NCBI RefSeq assembly: GCF_015550425.1 | Contig: NZ_JADNAT010000019.1 | Location: 1 to 64,000, forward strand | From: Clostridium sp. 1001275B_160808_H3 | Lineage (GTDB): Bacteria > Bacillota > Clostridia > Clostridiales > Clostridiaceae | Length of the DNA stretch: 64,000 nucleotides | Direction: 5' to 3' | Part shown: positions 25,021-34,649 of the stretch, one piece after another | How the letters are laid out: every line of letters begins with the position of its first letter | Numbering within the stretch: position 1 is the stretch's first letter | Program-made: the position numbers and the translations under genes | The notes under the pieces: model-generated | Database searches by the model: none | What the model saw: the letters and a program-made list of their open reading frames with translations, nothing else | What the model was told of the DNA's origin: nothing

Positions 25021-27984
25021 TTATTGAGCTACAGCAAGCAATCTTCTAAGGTTCTCTACAGCAGCCTTAGAAACTATTCCTCCAACTTGTACAATTGTAT
25101 TAGTTGTTTTCCTGTCTAATACTGATTTTTGAGTACTAGTTAATTGAGCTTCAGCTATTACTACTGGTGATTCATTAAGTGCTGCAACTGGACCTGCTGT
25201 TAATGCATCAGCTAATTCTAATCCTTCTGTAACATAAACTTTGTTTACTACATCTCCATAGAATCTTTCTATAACTTTAGCATTTGTTTCATATCTATTT
25301 GCTCCACCTAATCTATTATTAGAAATATCTTGTTTAGTCATTGAATTTACTTGACTTAATACATTATCAGTTAATACGCCAGTTCCACCAATTAAATATG
25401 CATTATTTAACTCTTCTGATCTTAACCAGCTATTTACGCTGCTTGGAATACTATTTGGTTCTACTAATATTATAGGCATCTTATCTCTACCAGATACTGG
25501 TGCTATTGACATTGAATCTGCTTCTCCATATCCATTTGCTATAACTACATTTTCTACATCATAAAGATTTTGATCGATGTATTTAGCAACTTGAAGAGCT
25601 GTTTCGTATCTATTTATTCCACCTAATCTTGTAAATTTACTAATACCTAAATTACGTAATTGGTTTTCAACGGCTGGAGTTACTACTCCTGTTCCACCAA
25701 CTATTATTACATTTTTTGCTCCAAGTCTTTTTATTTCATTTTGAGTTGCTGATGGAATTGAACTACTTTCAACTAACAATAAAGGACCTTTGTAATATGA
25801 AGCAATTGGAGTAGCTGCTAATCCATCTGGTATAGCATAACCATTTGAAATAACAATTGTTTCTGCTGAATTAAATGAACTTTTACTTAACTCTACAGCT
25901 GTTGCATATCTGTTTATTCCAGATTTAACTTCAACAGGTGGTAAGTATTCATTTGTCATACTCACATTACTTGCTAATATATATCCTCTATCATTCCAGT
26001 TATAGTTTCCATGATACTTATTATCAGGACCACCTACTCCTACTGGAGTATTTCTTTCTGGATATACTTCATAATAACTTTGTCCATTTATAGTAACTTG
26101 TTGCAAATTTGAAATTACAAATGGAGTATTTATATATGCACCATATTGATTAGTATCGTTAGTTACATTATATAATAAGGCTCCACTTCTATTTATAACT
26201 GAATTATTTGAAGTTGCAACACCAATTTGCTTAGAATTTGTATCTTTTAGATTACTATTTCCACCTGAAAGATATTTATCTATTTCATAAGCAAAGCTTG
26301 TTGCTTTTTCTCCCCAGAACGGATCTGAAGCATATTTAACATTTGTTCCTCTATTTTTATTTCCTAGGAAGCCTCCAAAATATCTCCAATCTGCAGGATC
26401 TGCATACCCTCTTGAAATGTAGTTTTTTGTAAAGTCTACTACTGAATCTTTTGGAGTTGCAAAGTTATCTGCTGATTCTCCTGGAGCTGAATCATATGCT
26501 TTTAAACCAAAAAGATTATTTTTAGTTTGAGCAATTGTTGACATTCCATAAGCTGATTCATTAATAGAAACTCCTAATGCTAATAATGCATTTACTCCAT
26601 AACTGCTTTCAGCATCTTTAAATGCTTGTCCTAATCCTCTAAGCTTTGAACCAGGTTGTGTATTATTATTTATATATCTATCTAGATCCTCTGCAGAATA
26701 AACAGTTTGACTTCTAAATGGTAAATTTAAATAATAAATATAGTATGGACTTCCACTATTAACAGAATTAGATCTTACTCCAGATCTATAGTCCTTAATT
26801 AAAATATCTAATTTGTTTGCTATATCAGTTTCACTATTATGATTGTATTGATAAAAATACTTTCCATCATAACTTAAGTATCTAACACCTTCTTTTAAAA
26901 AGAATGGCGCTTTACCTAATATTTTTTCATAACCAGTAACTCCAGTTAAATCATAGCTAATAAAATGAACTAATTCTCCATTTTTCACGGTATAATAGCT
27001 TGGATTTTTTGCTTGACTTAAAGGCACTACTCTCATATCATATGTACCTGATGCTGTATTGTTATTTATCCAACCTTCATATCCATTTATCATCACCTTT
27101 GCTGATGTACCACTCATATCTAAAACTGGTGCATCATCCATATATCCTGGATTAACATAAGTAAATGCATTTTGCAAACTAGAATCTGTATGCATATTTA
27201 CTGTTCCAGAAATCACGCTATTATTGCTATACTTTATTACTCTTGCCATTTGATTTGTTGAGTAAACAACTTGTCCAGAATAATTTATTACTGCTGGATC
27301 TTGATTTTCTTTTGTAGATGGATCAAGACTTTTAGCTGCACTAACTGCTTCATCAAGTTCATCATAGGCTTCAACAAATTCATAGCTTCCATCAGAGTTA
27401 GCAATAGTCAACTCATAATTTTTATCTGTCATTGGTTCTAAAACTTCTAAATTTTCTAAAGCTTCTTGTTTTAATTTAAATTCTTCTCTCTCTAAGCTTA
27501 CTGAAGAAATTACAGAATAACTTCTTAAACGAGTATTTATTTCTTTTACTTTTGTGTACTTAGTACCTTTTAAAGTATTAGTAGATTCTTCTTTTTTAAC
27601 TTCTTCTTTAATAGAAGTTTCATTATTTGAAGTCGCAGAATCTTCTTTACTTTCCTCTACTTCCGTAGTACTTTCAGTCTTACTTTGCTCAGTTGAATTT
27701 TTTTCTTCTGAAGTATTATTTTGAGCTTCATTATTTTGAGTTGAATCTTTTTCATTATTTAAAAGCTCTTCTCCATTGTTTGTTTCCTTCTTTTGCTCTT
27801 CTTCTTCCCCATTATCTTGAGAAGATTGTACACTACTTGTTATTGAATTTGTTGATTCATCAGCACTTTTTTCTTCAACAACTGAACCTGGATTGTTTGT
27901 TATTGCTTTTGCACTTATATTAGGAACTATAAATGCTACTATCAATAATTGCGCCACTAATTTCTTAATTTTTTTAAATGACAC
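25021..27984 (-). CDS. Secreted N-acetylglucosaminidase with CWB2 wall anchor
   Basis: A 987-aa surface autolysin. Residues 1-27 are a signal peptide ending SAKA. Residues 30-140 are a disordered E/S/T/N-rich stretch, followed by an uncharacterised region to ~440. A glucosaminidase domain (GH73-like, ~445-572) has the likely catalytic E476 in SINESAYG and NNLFGLKAYD. An SH3-like segment follows (~590-675), then three cell-wall-binding-2 repeats (~688-780, 781-880, 881-985), each starting with an NRY-A/E-TA or NRYET motif and holding a VGGTG-type segment. CWB2 modules anchor proteins non-covalently to an anionic wall polymer. The start is GTG with GGGAGG 7 bases upstream. Transcribed alone. 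The polymer it binds may be made by the neighbouring sugar genes (inference). Confidence 0.93.
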   Translation of the reverse strand: MSFKKIKKLVAQLLIVAFIVPNISAKAITNNPGSVVEEKSADESTNSITSSVQSSQDNGEEEEQKKETNNGEELLNNEKDSTQNNEAQNNTSEEKNSTEQSKTESTTEVEESKEDSATSNNETSIKEEVKKEESTNTLKGTKYTKVKEINTRLRSYSVISSVSLEREEFKLKQEALENLEVLEPMTDKNYELTIANSDGSYEFVEAYDELDEAVSAAKSLDPSTKENQDPAVINYSGQVVYSTNQMARVIKYSNNSVISGTVNMHTDSSLQNAFTYVNPGYMDDAPVLDMSGTSAKVMINGYEGWINNNTASGTYDMRVVPLSQAKNPSYYTVKNGELVHFISYDLTGVTGYEKILGKAPFFLKEGVRYLSYDGKYFYQYNHNSETDIANKLDILIKDYRSGVRSNSVNSGSPYYIYYLNLPFRSQTVYSAEDLDRYINNNTQPGSKLRGLGQAFKDAESSYGVNALLALGVSINESAYGMSTIAQTKNNLFGLKAYDSAPGESADNFATPKDSVVDFTKNYISRGYADPADWRYFGGFLGNKNRGTNVKYASDPFWGEKATSFAYEIDKYLSGGNSNLKDTNSKQIGVATSNNSVINRSGALLYNVTNDTNQYGAYINTPFVISNLQQVTINGQSYYEVYPERNTPVGVGGPDNKYHGNYNWNDRGYILASNVSMTNEYLPPVEVKSGINRYATAVELSKSSFNSAETIVISNGYAIPDGLAATPIASYYKGPLLLVESSSIPSATQNEIKRLGAKNVIIVGGTGVVTPAVENQLRNLGISKFTRLGGINRYETALQVAKYIDQNLYDVENVVIANGYGEADSMSIAPVSGRDKMPIILVEPNSIPSSVNSWLRSEELNNAYLIGGTGVLTDNVLSQVNSMTKQDISNNRLGGANRYETNAKVIERFYGDVVNKVYVTEGLELADALTAGPVAALNESPVVIAEAQLTSTQKSVLDRKTTNTIVQVGGIVSKAAVENLRRLLAVAQ

Positions 27985-28175
27985 CTTCCCACCTCCCTTT
28001 CAATTTATAGCTTACCAAATTATGTAACTAATTTCAACCTTTTATCCTATAAATACACATTTTCAATCATTTTACTTCAGTTATAGTTACAACATTATTA
28101 GAGTATTTTCTTTTACACTTATTATAAATAAATGAAATTCTAGATTTAAATTTGTAAATTATTTAATGAAAAGTG

Positions 28176-28206
28176 AAAAGATGACTAATCTATTTAGCCA
28201 TCTTTT
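28176..28206. terminator. Terminator downstream of prfC
   Basis: A 13-bp stem (28176-28188 and 28194-28206) with one mismatch around AAAAGATG / CATCTTTT. It lies 14 bases beyond the prfC stop. The longest T-run is on the plus strand, so it could also stop antisense transcripts. Confidence 0.7.
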
Positions 28207-28220
28207 TTTTTATTTATCTA

Positions 28221-29816
28221 TTATTCATCACTCTTACCAACGCCAGATAATACTAATCCTTTATTGTGGTCTAATGCCCAGCTAATACCCCAGTCATTTT
28301 GGAATATAAGGATATTTCTATCTTTAAAGTCTTTAACCTTCTTAGTATCTGAAGTTAAGTTTAGTTTTTCCATATCAACATCTTTGTTTTCTATCCATCT
28401 TACATATCTAAATGGAAGTCTATCCATCTTGATATCAACGTTGTATTCATTTTTTAATCTGTATTCTAGAACTTCAAATTGAAGCACACCAACAACTCCA
28501 ACTATTATTTCTTCCATTCCTATAAATAGTTCTCTAAATACTTGTATTGCTCCTTCTTGAGCTATTTGAGTAACACCTTTTACGAATTGTTTTCTCTTCA
28601 TTGTATCTACTGGTCTTACTCTTGCAAAGTGTTCTGGAGCAAATGTTGGAATCCCTTCAAATTTAAATTTCTTTGATGGTGCACATAAAGTATCTCCTAT
28701 TGAGAATATACCTGGGTCAAATACCCCAATTATATCTCCAGCATATGCTTCTTCAACTATTTCTCTATCTTGAGCCATAAATTGTTGTGGTTGAGCAAGC
28801 TTAATCTTCTTGCCACCTTGCATATGATAAACATCTTCACCTTTTTCAAATTTACCAGAACAAATTCTCATAAATGCAATTCTATCTCTATGAGCCTTAT
28901 TCATATTTGCTTGAATCTTAAATACAAAAGCAGAGAAGTTATTATCAAATGGATCTATTTCTCCTATGCTTGAGTTTCTTGGAAGTGGTGATGTTGTCAT
29001 TTCTAAGAAATGCTCTAAGAATGGCTCAACACCAAAGTTTGTTAAAGCTGATCCAAAGAATACAGGTGTTAATTCTCCTGATTTAACTTTTTCTAAATCA
29101 AGCTCATCTCCAGCTATATCTAAAAGTTCTATATCTTCCATTAACTTATCGTGTAGAGCTTCTCCTAATATTTCTCTAAATTTAGGATCGTCTACTGAAC
29201 CTTCAACTGCATCTACAGCACTTTGACCGTGATTTCCTGCTGAGAATGCTATGATTCTATTGTTATCTCTTTCATAAACTCCTTTAAAATCCTTACCAGA
29301 ACCTATTGGCCAGTTCATTGGGTATGTCTTTATTCCAAGCTCATTTTCTATTTCTTCTAATAATTCAAATGGATCTTTAGCTTCTCTATCCATCTTATTA
29401 ACGAATGTAAAAATAGGCATTTCTCTAAGAGATGCAACATGGAATAACTTCCTTGTTTGATCTTCTATACCTTTTGCTCCATCTACTACCATTACAGCGC
29501 TATCTGCTGCCATAAGAGTTCTATATGTATCTTCTGAGAAGTCTTGGTGACCTGGTGTATCTAATATGTTTATACAGTGATCTTTATAGTTAAATTGCAT
29601 TACTGAGGAAGTAACTGAAATCCCTCTTTGCTTTTCTATTTCCATCCAGTCTGATACTGCATGAGTAGAAGCTTTTCTTGCCTTAACTGAACCTGCAAGC
29701 CTTATTGCTCCTCCATATAACAAGAACTTTTCTGTTAAAGTTGTTTTACCTGCATCTGGGTGAGATATAATAGCAAAGGTTCTTCTTTTTTCTATTTCAT
29801 TTATATAATCTGCCAA
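28221..29816 (-). CDS. prfC: Peptide chain release factor 3
   Basis: A ribosome-bound GTPase that recycles release factors 1 and 2 after termination. The 531-aa length is normal. G1 is SHPDAGKTTLTE (18-29), the G2 region QRGISVTSSVM (~65-75), G3 DTPGHQDF (~87-94) and G4 NKMD (~141-144); domains II and III follow to the C-terminus. The start codon is TTG, with AGGAGG 7 bases upstream; no usable in-frame ATG is near the N-terminus, and MADYINEIEKRRTFAIISHPDAGKT is the known family start. A single-gene unit with a -10 TATAAT at 29872-29877 on the minus strand. Confidence 0.97.
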   Translation of the reverse strand: MADYINEIEKRRTFAIISHPDAGKTTLTEKFLLYGGAIRLAGSVKARKASTHAVSDWMEIEKQRGISVTSSVMQFNYKDHCINILDTPGHQDFSEDTYRTLMAADSAVMVVDGAKGIEDQTRKLFHVASLREMPIFTFVNKMDREAKDPFELLEEIENELGIKTYPMNWPIGSGKDFKGVYERDNNRIIAFSAGNHGQSAVDAVEGSVDDPKFREILGEALHDKLMEDIELLDIAGDELDLEKVKSGELTPVFFGSALTNFGVEPFLEHFLEMTTSPLPRNSSIGEIDPFDNNFSAFVFKIQANMNKAHRDRIAFMRICSGKFEKGEDVYHMQGGKKIKLAQPQQFMAQDREIVEEAYAGDIIGVFDPGIFSIGDTLCAPSKKFKFEGIPTFAPEHFARVRPVDTMKRKQFVKGVTQIAQEGAIQVFRELFIGMEEIIVGVVGVLQFEVLEYRLKNEYNVDIKMDRLPFRYVRWIENKDVDMEKLNLTSDTKKVKDFKDRNILIFQNDWGISWALDHNKGLVLSGVGKSDE

Positions 29817-29871
29817 ATTAGCTTCCTCCTTAAAATTAAATTAAGTTTTATCTCTATTTCTCTAGTAATTC

Positions 29872-29936
29872 ATTATACCCTAAAGTTTAATAATTTAAAA
29901 TGAAAATTTTATATATAAATTGCAAAGCAATTTATA
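29872..29936 (-). promoter_or_regulatory. prfC -10 element and upstream hairpin
   Basis: Minus-strand TATAAT (29877-29872), about 55 bases before the TTG start. Just upstream of it a perfect 10-bp hairpin (29914-29923 and 29927-29936, AAA loop) could be an operator or a terminator insulating the gene. Confidence 0.5.
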
Positions 29937-30477
29937 AGTTAAATGTTAAAGGTAAAAGAATTAAAAAGTGAAGGAAGTTTTGCTAGTCAAAACTTAAATT
30001 ATATAAGTTCAAGGCACTTTCTATGCAAAACAAAAAGATAAATTTAAGACACTTTCTACTCCCAAAATCCCTTAAGGATTTTTTCATTAACTTTTTTCTA
30101 ACACTTGGCTAACTTTTCACTTTTTACATCTTCGCTATTCCCTCTTCACTATTCACTAATAAATGCTATCATGTTCTGTTTTAAAAACGTGTTGGTATTA
30201 TTATTCGTAACAAAATAGTGAAAAATGAAATAATGAAAAAGAAAAGGAAAGTTAAAAATTAAAAATGAAATGTTGCGAGATTAAGTATGTTTTGCTATAG
30301 GTTTGCGAGATTAAGGATGTTTTGCTATGGAAAACTTAAGCTATAAGCGCAAAGCATTTTCCATTCAAAAATTTCTTAAAAAATTTTTTTACTACCGCTT
30401 CACTATCTTTTCACTTTTTCCCATTTCACTCTTCACCAATAACAGCTATCTTGTTGTGTTTTAAAAACGTGTTGGTA
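29937..30477. repeat. Degenerate ~280-bp direct duplication
   Basis: Two successive stretches (about 29930-30197 and 30210-30477) share order and wording. Each runs from a GTGAA-rich start, through TTTTGCTAnnnAAAACTTAA, a poor hairpin and TTCACTATT/TTTTCACTTTTT runs, to a ...AATAnnnGCTATCnTGTT flank. Each ends with the 20-bp core GTTTTAAAAACGTGTTGGTA (30176-30197 and 30456-30477). No coding potential seen. The ends resemble terminal inverted repeats (GTGAAAA / TTTTCAC), so it may be a decayed MITE pair. Confidence 0.55.
30271..30330. repeat. 30-bp tandem duplication
   Basis: Two adjacent 30-bp units (30271-30300, 30301-30330) differing at a few positions, sharing TTGCGAGATTAAG and ATGTTTTGCTAT. 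Confidence 0.85.
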
Positions 30478-30507
30478 TTTATCCATGATGTAGTTGTCTA
30501 TAGTAAT

Positions 30508-30529
30508 CTGTTTTAAAAACGTGTTGGTA
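30508..30529 (+). repeat. Third forward copy of the 22-bp core repeat
   Basis: Exact copy of the core in 30176-30197 (CTGTTTTAAAAACGTGTTGG then TA). A worn copy follows at 30545-30562. From here to 30794 I see no gene, only A+T-rich sequence. Confidence 0.8.
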
Positions 30530-30794
30530 GATTTCTATTGTAACCTGTTTAAAATCTTATTGCTGAAATTTATTTATATATTTTTTCTACATATAATAGC
30601 TAATTCCTTTAATATCTAATTCCTTAAAATATAAATATCGCTACAAACAATTTCATATATTTATCCTATTTAATAAATTTTATCATATATGTTTTCCAAA
30701 CAGTCTCTGCTAATCTGATTACATCTAATATAATATAATGAAATATAATACAATATAATTTTATTTAATATTTGTCTGAGCTTATGAATCCCAA

Positions 30795-31128
30795 TAAAAC
30801 TTTTTTCCATTAATATAGACATAATCTTATTTAATATTTATCTCTTTAAATTATGTCACCCACATTTTTTTAAAACAGACCCTGATAGTATTTTTTTAAC
30901 ACTATCATCTTCTCTTGTATTTTTCTTTAGAAGTTATACCAACAACACGTTTTTAAAACAGATGCCAATAGTCTTTTTTCATACAATATACTTTTATTTC
31001 TTGTTTCTTTTTATAAACCATGCCACCAACATTCTTTTACAACAGAACATAATAGTATTATTTCACATAATATTATCTTCTCTTGTGTTTCTCTTTATAA
31101 TTATGCCAACAACACGTTTTTAAAACAG
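30795..31128 (-). repeat. Tandem array, four 83-84-bp units, inverted core
   Basis: Four head-to-tail units ending at 30878, 30961, 31045 and 31128 (spacing 83, 84, 83). Each ends with the reverse complement of the core (CCAACAACACG then TTTTTAAAACAG in two units; worn in the other two). Each unit has a pyrimidine-rich middle (CTTCTCTTGTnTTT). The units are similar along their whole length, so this is a minisatellite, not a CRISPR. It points towards the forward copies at 30176-30529. From 31129 to 31262 there is A+T-rich sequence without a gene. Confidence 0.8.
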
Positions 31129-31262
31129 ACTATGATTCTTCTTTTACATATAACATAAGTTTAAATTTGCATATAATTAATTTTACTATTATTATCTTAC
31201 TACTATTTATTTTTCTTATTAATTTTTACTAGTACTTGCTTATTATAGTTTTACTAGTTTTA

Positions 31263-32849
31263 CTACTTTACCTCTCTTACGTTCCACTTAACAAACATAA
31301 TAAGAGCAATATTTGCTATGGCTGTTATAAGTAAGATTACTCCTATTGGCATTCCTGTATCTATTATTTGTCCATATAATAGTTGCCCTGGTGCTACGCT
31401 TATTGTTGCTATTGCTGTTGAAAAGGCTGAAACTCTTCCTAGCATTTCTAGTGGAACTTCTTTTTGTATAAATGTTAGTGTTAGCACATTTGATAATGAA
31501 AGTGACATCATTATCGCAAGTCCACCAATTGCAAATAAAAACGCTATTGTATAGTTATTTGCTTTTATTCCACCTAAAGTTGACATTAATATAACACCTG
31601 CAACCATTGGGAAATATGTATAGTGTACCTTTTTTATTTTAAACATATTTGGTTTTACACTTATCCAGAAGCCTCCAAGTATCATTCCTAAAACGCATAT
31701 TCCTTCTACTATTCCATATATCTCTGAAGGTAAGCCTAAGAAAATATTTATAAAATATGGTGCTAATATTGTTAATACTGGAACTAAGAATATATTGCAT
31801 AATGCATATGAAGCTATAATTCCAAGAACAACTTTTTTATCTTTTGATAGATATTTAAAAGTTTTACCCATATCTATAAATGAATTTTTTATAAACTCCA
31901 TTGATAGTATTTTAGATTTATCTGAATTTCCTTTTATATTTTCAAATTTTATTTTTGCTTCTTTATTTTCTTTTATGACTTCAGAAACTGTTACCACTTC
32001 TTTGTTTCCTTTTATGATATCTTTTGCATTTTCAGATATAACTGCAACTTCTTCATTTTCTTCGGATCTCAGGGATGCTGCTACTCTTTCCTCTAATTCT
32101 GAAGTTCTTGAATCTAACATAGTCGTCGCTAATTCTGTAGTTACTATATTTTTCTCTAAAGTAACTACATCATTTAATCCTACTTTTGATTCTACTTCTG
32201 TAGGTACTGCATTTTTTTCTAAAGTAACTACATTATTTGATTCTACTTTTGATTGTAGTTTTGATTCTACTTCTTCACTTACTACTACATCTGGGATATC
32301 TAAGAATAATTCCATTATTGCAGATACAAAAAAGCTTATTGCATTTATTATAACTATTGCTTTTATTCCAACTATTCCATATAAAACACCAGCAAGTATT
32401 GGTCCTGCAAAATTTACTATTGAGCCAACTTGGTTTATTACTCCATTAGCACTTGTTAACTTATCTTCTTCAACTATTTGAGGAATTGATGCTGTAACTG
32501 CTGGTCCATATAATGTAAAGCAAATTGATAGCATAAACATTACTACAGCGACTATTACTTCATGGTCTCTACCATTAAGTAGTATTATTGCATATCCTCC
32601 AATTAAAGCTGAACAGAAGAAATCTAAGTAAACCATTATCTTTTTCTTATTTACACGATCTGATAACGTTCCTGCAATAGGTGCAAAAAGAATATATGGT
32701 ATTGTTGATATTGCTAATATATTTGCAAAGGTAGCTGTGCTACCTGTAAATTCTAGTAGATATAGAGACATACTGAATCTTTGAATAGCATTACCAAATA
32801 AAGATATAATTTGTCCTATAACTATTATTATAAAGTTTTTATTTTTCAT
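31263..32849 (-). CDS. MFS transporter with repetitive central loop
   Basis: A 528-aa major facilitator protein of the macrolide-efflux/enterobactin-exporter-like (MFS_3) type. TM helices 1-6 lie in ~8-180 and 7-12 in ~325-520, with the inter-helix motif APIAGTLSDRVNKKK (~56-70). The central cytoplasmic loop is about 130 residues long instead of the usual ~40. It begins with two 21-aa repeats (NVVTLEK-type, ~205-245) and continues as acidic, E/V/K-rich low-complexity sequence. It overlaps the ABC ATPase gene by 11 bases as the last gene of the siderophore operon. GAGGGG supports the ATG; a GTG 6 bases upstream is the alternative. Export or import of a siderophore or its breakdown product is inferred from position. 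Confidence 0.87.
   Translation of the reverse strand: MKNKNFIIIVIGQIISLFGNAIQRFSMSLYLLEFTGSTATFANILAISTIPYILFAPIAGTLSDRVNKKKIMVYLDFFCSALIGGYAIILLNGRDHEVIVAVVMFMLSICFTLYGPAVTASIPQIVEEDKLTSANGVINQVGSIVNFAGPILAGVLYGIVGIKAIVIINAISFFVSAIMELFLDIPDVVVSEEVESKLQSKVESNNVVTLEKNAVPTEVESKVGLNDVVTLEKNIVTTELATTMLDSRTSELEERVAASLRSEENEEVAVISENAKDIIKGNKEVVTVSEVIKENKEAKIKFENIKGNSDKSKILSMEFIKNSFIDMGKTFKYLSKDKKVVLGIIASYALCNIFLVPVLTILAPYFINIFLGLPSEIYGIVEGICVLGMILGGFWISVKPNMFKIKKVHYTYFPMVAGVILMSTLGGIKANNYTIAFLFAIGGLAIMMSLSLSNVLTLTFIQKEVPLEMLGRVSAFSTAIATISVAPGQLLYGQIIDTGMPIGVILLITAIANIALIMFVKWNVREVK
32137..32231 (-). repeat. In-frame 63-bp repeats in the MFS gene
   Basis: Two 32-bp inverted-repeat units (32137-32168 and 32200-32231) begin exactly 63 bp apart. 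Each has 10-bp arms of the GTAGTTACTn / nAGTAACTAC kind and a 12-bp middle. They encode VVTLEKNAVPTE and VVTLEKNIVTTE. The same design and 63-bp period occur in the GH42 gene at 59986-60185. Confidence 0.85.
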
Positions 32850-33639
32850 GGTCACCCCTCAGAAGTTCGTATTCCATACATATTGGGTATTCACCATTTT
32901 CGCTAACTTGAAGATGTGCTTCTACCCCATATATTTCTTTTAATGATTCTTTTGTTATTACGTCTATTGGTCTTCCTTCACAAATTACTTTTCCTTTTTT
33001 AAGACCAATTATATTATCTGCAAATCTACAAGCATTGTTTAGCTCATGAAGAACTATTACTACTGTAATTTGCTTTTCTTTATTTAATTTTTCTAATACT
33101 TCTAATACCTCAAGTTGATATGACATATCTAAATATGTAGTTGGCTCATCTAGCATGATAATTTCTGTTTCTTGTGCCAAAGTCATGGCTATCCAAGCTC
33201 TTTGTCTTTGTCCTCCAGATAAGTTTTCGACTTCTCTATCTGCAAACTCAGAAAGTCCTGTTTCTTCTATTGCCCAGTCGATAACTTCTTTATCATGTGA
33301 ATTCAATCCACCTATCATTTTTTGATGTGGAAATCTTCCATATGCTACAAGTTCTCTTACTGTAAGACCACTTGGGCACACTGGTCCTTGAGGAAGAAAT
33401 GCTACTTCTCTTGCTATTTCTTTTTCTTTTACCTTCTTTATATTTTTATTATTTATAAAGATATCTCCGTTCTTTGGCTTATTTATTCTTGCTATAGTTT
33501 TTAGAAGTGTGGATTTTCCGCATCCATTTGCTCCAATTATAATACTGATTTTTCCTTTTGGTATACATAAGTTCATATTCTCAATTATTACATTGCTTTC
33601 ATATGCAACACTTAAGTTCTTTACACTAATAGCTTCCAT
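32839..33639 (-). CDS. Iron-siderophore ABC transporter ATPase (FecE/FhuC-like)
   Basis: A 266-aa cytoplasmic ATPase powering siderophore uptake. Walker A GANGCGKST (37-45), the Q-loop in FLPQGPVCPSG (~86-96), signature LSGGQRQR (~139-146), Walker B IIMLDEPTTYLD (~159-170) and the switch H in VLHELN (~197). The length and the LDMSYQLEVLEVL sequence after Walker B are typical of FecE/FhuC. It sits 2 bases after the permease gene and overlaps the MFS gene, so all five genes are probably co-transcribed. Confidence 0.94.
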   Translation of the reverse strand: MEAISVKNLSVAYESNVIIENMNLCIPKGKISIIIGANGCGKSTLLKTIARINKPKNGDIFINNKNIKKVKEKEIAREVAFLPQGPVCPSGLTVRELVAYGRFPHQKMIGGLNSHDKEVIDWAIEETGLSEFADREVENLSGGQRQRAWIAMTLAQETEIIMLDEPTTYLDMSYQLEVLEVLEKLNKEKQITVVIVLHELNNACRFADNIIGLKKGKVICEGRPIDVITKESLKEIYGVEAHLQVSENGEYPICMEYELLRGDHEK

Positions 33640-33641
33640 AA

Positions 33642-34649
33642 TTATTTCTCCTTCATCATTAAATAAATAAAATATGGTACTCCAAATATTGATACTGTAA
33701 TCCCAACTGGAATTTCAATTGGAGAAAATAGATTTCTTGAAACTGCATCTGCAAGAAGAATTATTATTGTACTTATTATTGCTGATATTGCAATAAAATT
33801 CTTATGATATGGTCCAACTAGCTTTCTTGCAATATGAGGTGAAACAAGTCCTAAGAATCCTATGTTTCCTGCAAATGCTGTTGCAGTTCCTGCTAATATA
33901 ACTACATAAGTTAAAAATTTCTTTCTTTCCTTTTCTATGTTTAATCCAAGTGATATTGATAGTTCATCTGAAAGATTTAAAACATCTAACTTTTTATAAT
34001 TTAATAAAACTATTATAAATAACAATGTTATTATTGGAATTATCACTTTTGCATAACTCCAGCTTGAACCCCATAAACTCCCTGATGTCCAAACTAATAC
34101 TCTGTTATAATCTCCAGCTCCACCTCTAAATGTAACAAAAGTTATAAACGCATTAAGTGCTACATTCATTCCTATACCAATTAAAAGAAGTCTATTTGGC
34201 TTTATTCCATTTTTGCTAGATAGCATATATAGTAAAATTGCTGATATTGCAGCTCCAACTATAGCCATAAATGGAAGTACAAATATAGAAAGTGATCCAA
34301 GTTCACTATAGTAATTTGCTGTTTTAAATGAAATAAATATTACTGCGGCAACTGCAGCTCCTGCATTTATTCCTATTATTCCAGTATCAGCTAAATCATT
34401 TTTAGTTATTGTTTGAAGTATGCATCCTGCTGTTGATAATCCTATGGCAACAAATATTCCAACAAGCATTCTTGGAAGTCTTAAAGTTAAAACTGCTGTA
34501 TTTTGAAGTTTTGTTCCATTACCAAGAAGTGTATTTATTACTTCTAACGGAGTTACCTTATATGTACCCCAGCACAATGTAATTAAAAAGGAGATAAGTA
34601 ATAATGCTATTAAAATTACTAAAACTAGTTTAAATCTTTTTTTCTTCAT
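33642..34649 (-). CDS. Siderophore ABC permease (FecCD/BtuC family)
   Basis: A 335-aa membrane permease with about 10 transmembrane helices. LRLPRMLVGIFVAIGLSTAGC (~55-75) and TATAFAGNIGFLGLVSPHIARKLVGP (~253-278) are the conserved FecCD segments; the latter contains the ATPase-coupling region. It forms a heterodimeric channel with the product of 34649-35641, which it overlaps by one base (TAATG). The N-terminal basic stretch MKKKRFK precedes helix 1. Confidence 0.94.
   Translation of the reverse strand: MKKKRFKLVLVILIALLLISFLITLCWGTYKVTPLEVINTLLGNGTKLQNTAVLTLRLPRMLVGIFVAIGLSTAGCILQTITKNDLADTGIIGINAGAAVAAVIFISFKTANYYSELGSLSIFVLPFMAIVGAAISAILLYMLSSKNGIKPNRLLLIGIGMNVALNAFITFVTFRGGAGDYNRVLVWTSGSLWGSSWSYAKVIIPIITLLFIIVLLNYKKLDVLNLSDELSISLGLNIEKERKKFLTYVVILAGTATAFAGNIGFLGLVSPHIARKLVGPYHKNFIAISAIISTIIILLADAVSRNLFSPIEIPVGITVSIFGVPYFIYLMMKEK

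Noticed and set aside
31795..32481. 228-codon plus-strand frame opposite the MFS gene
   Set aside because: Antisense shadow of a real gene; composition is S/F/T-rich as expected from reversed codons and there is no ribosome site or homology.
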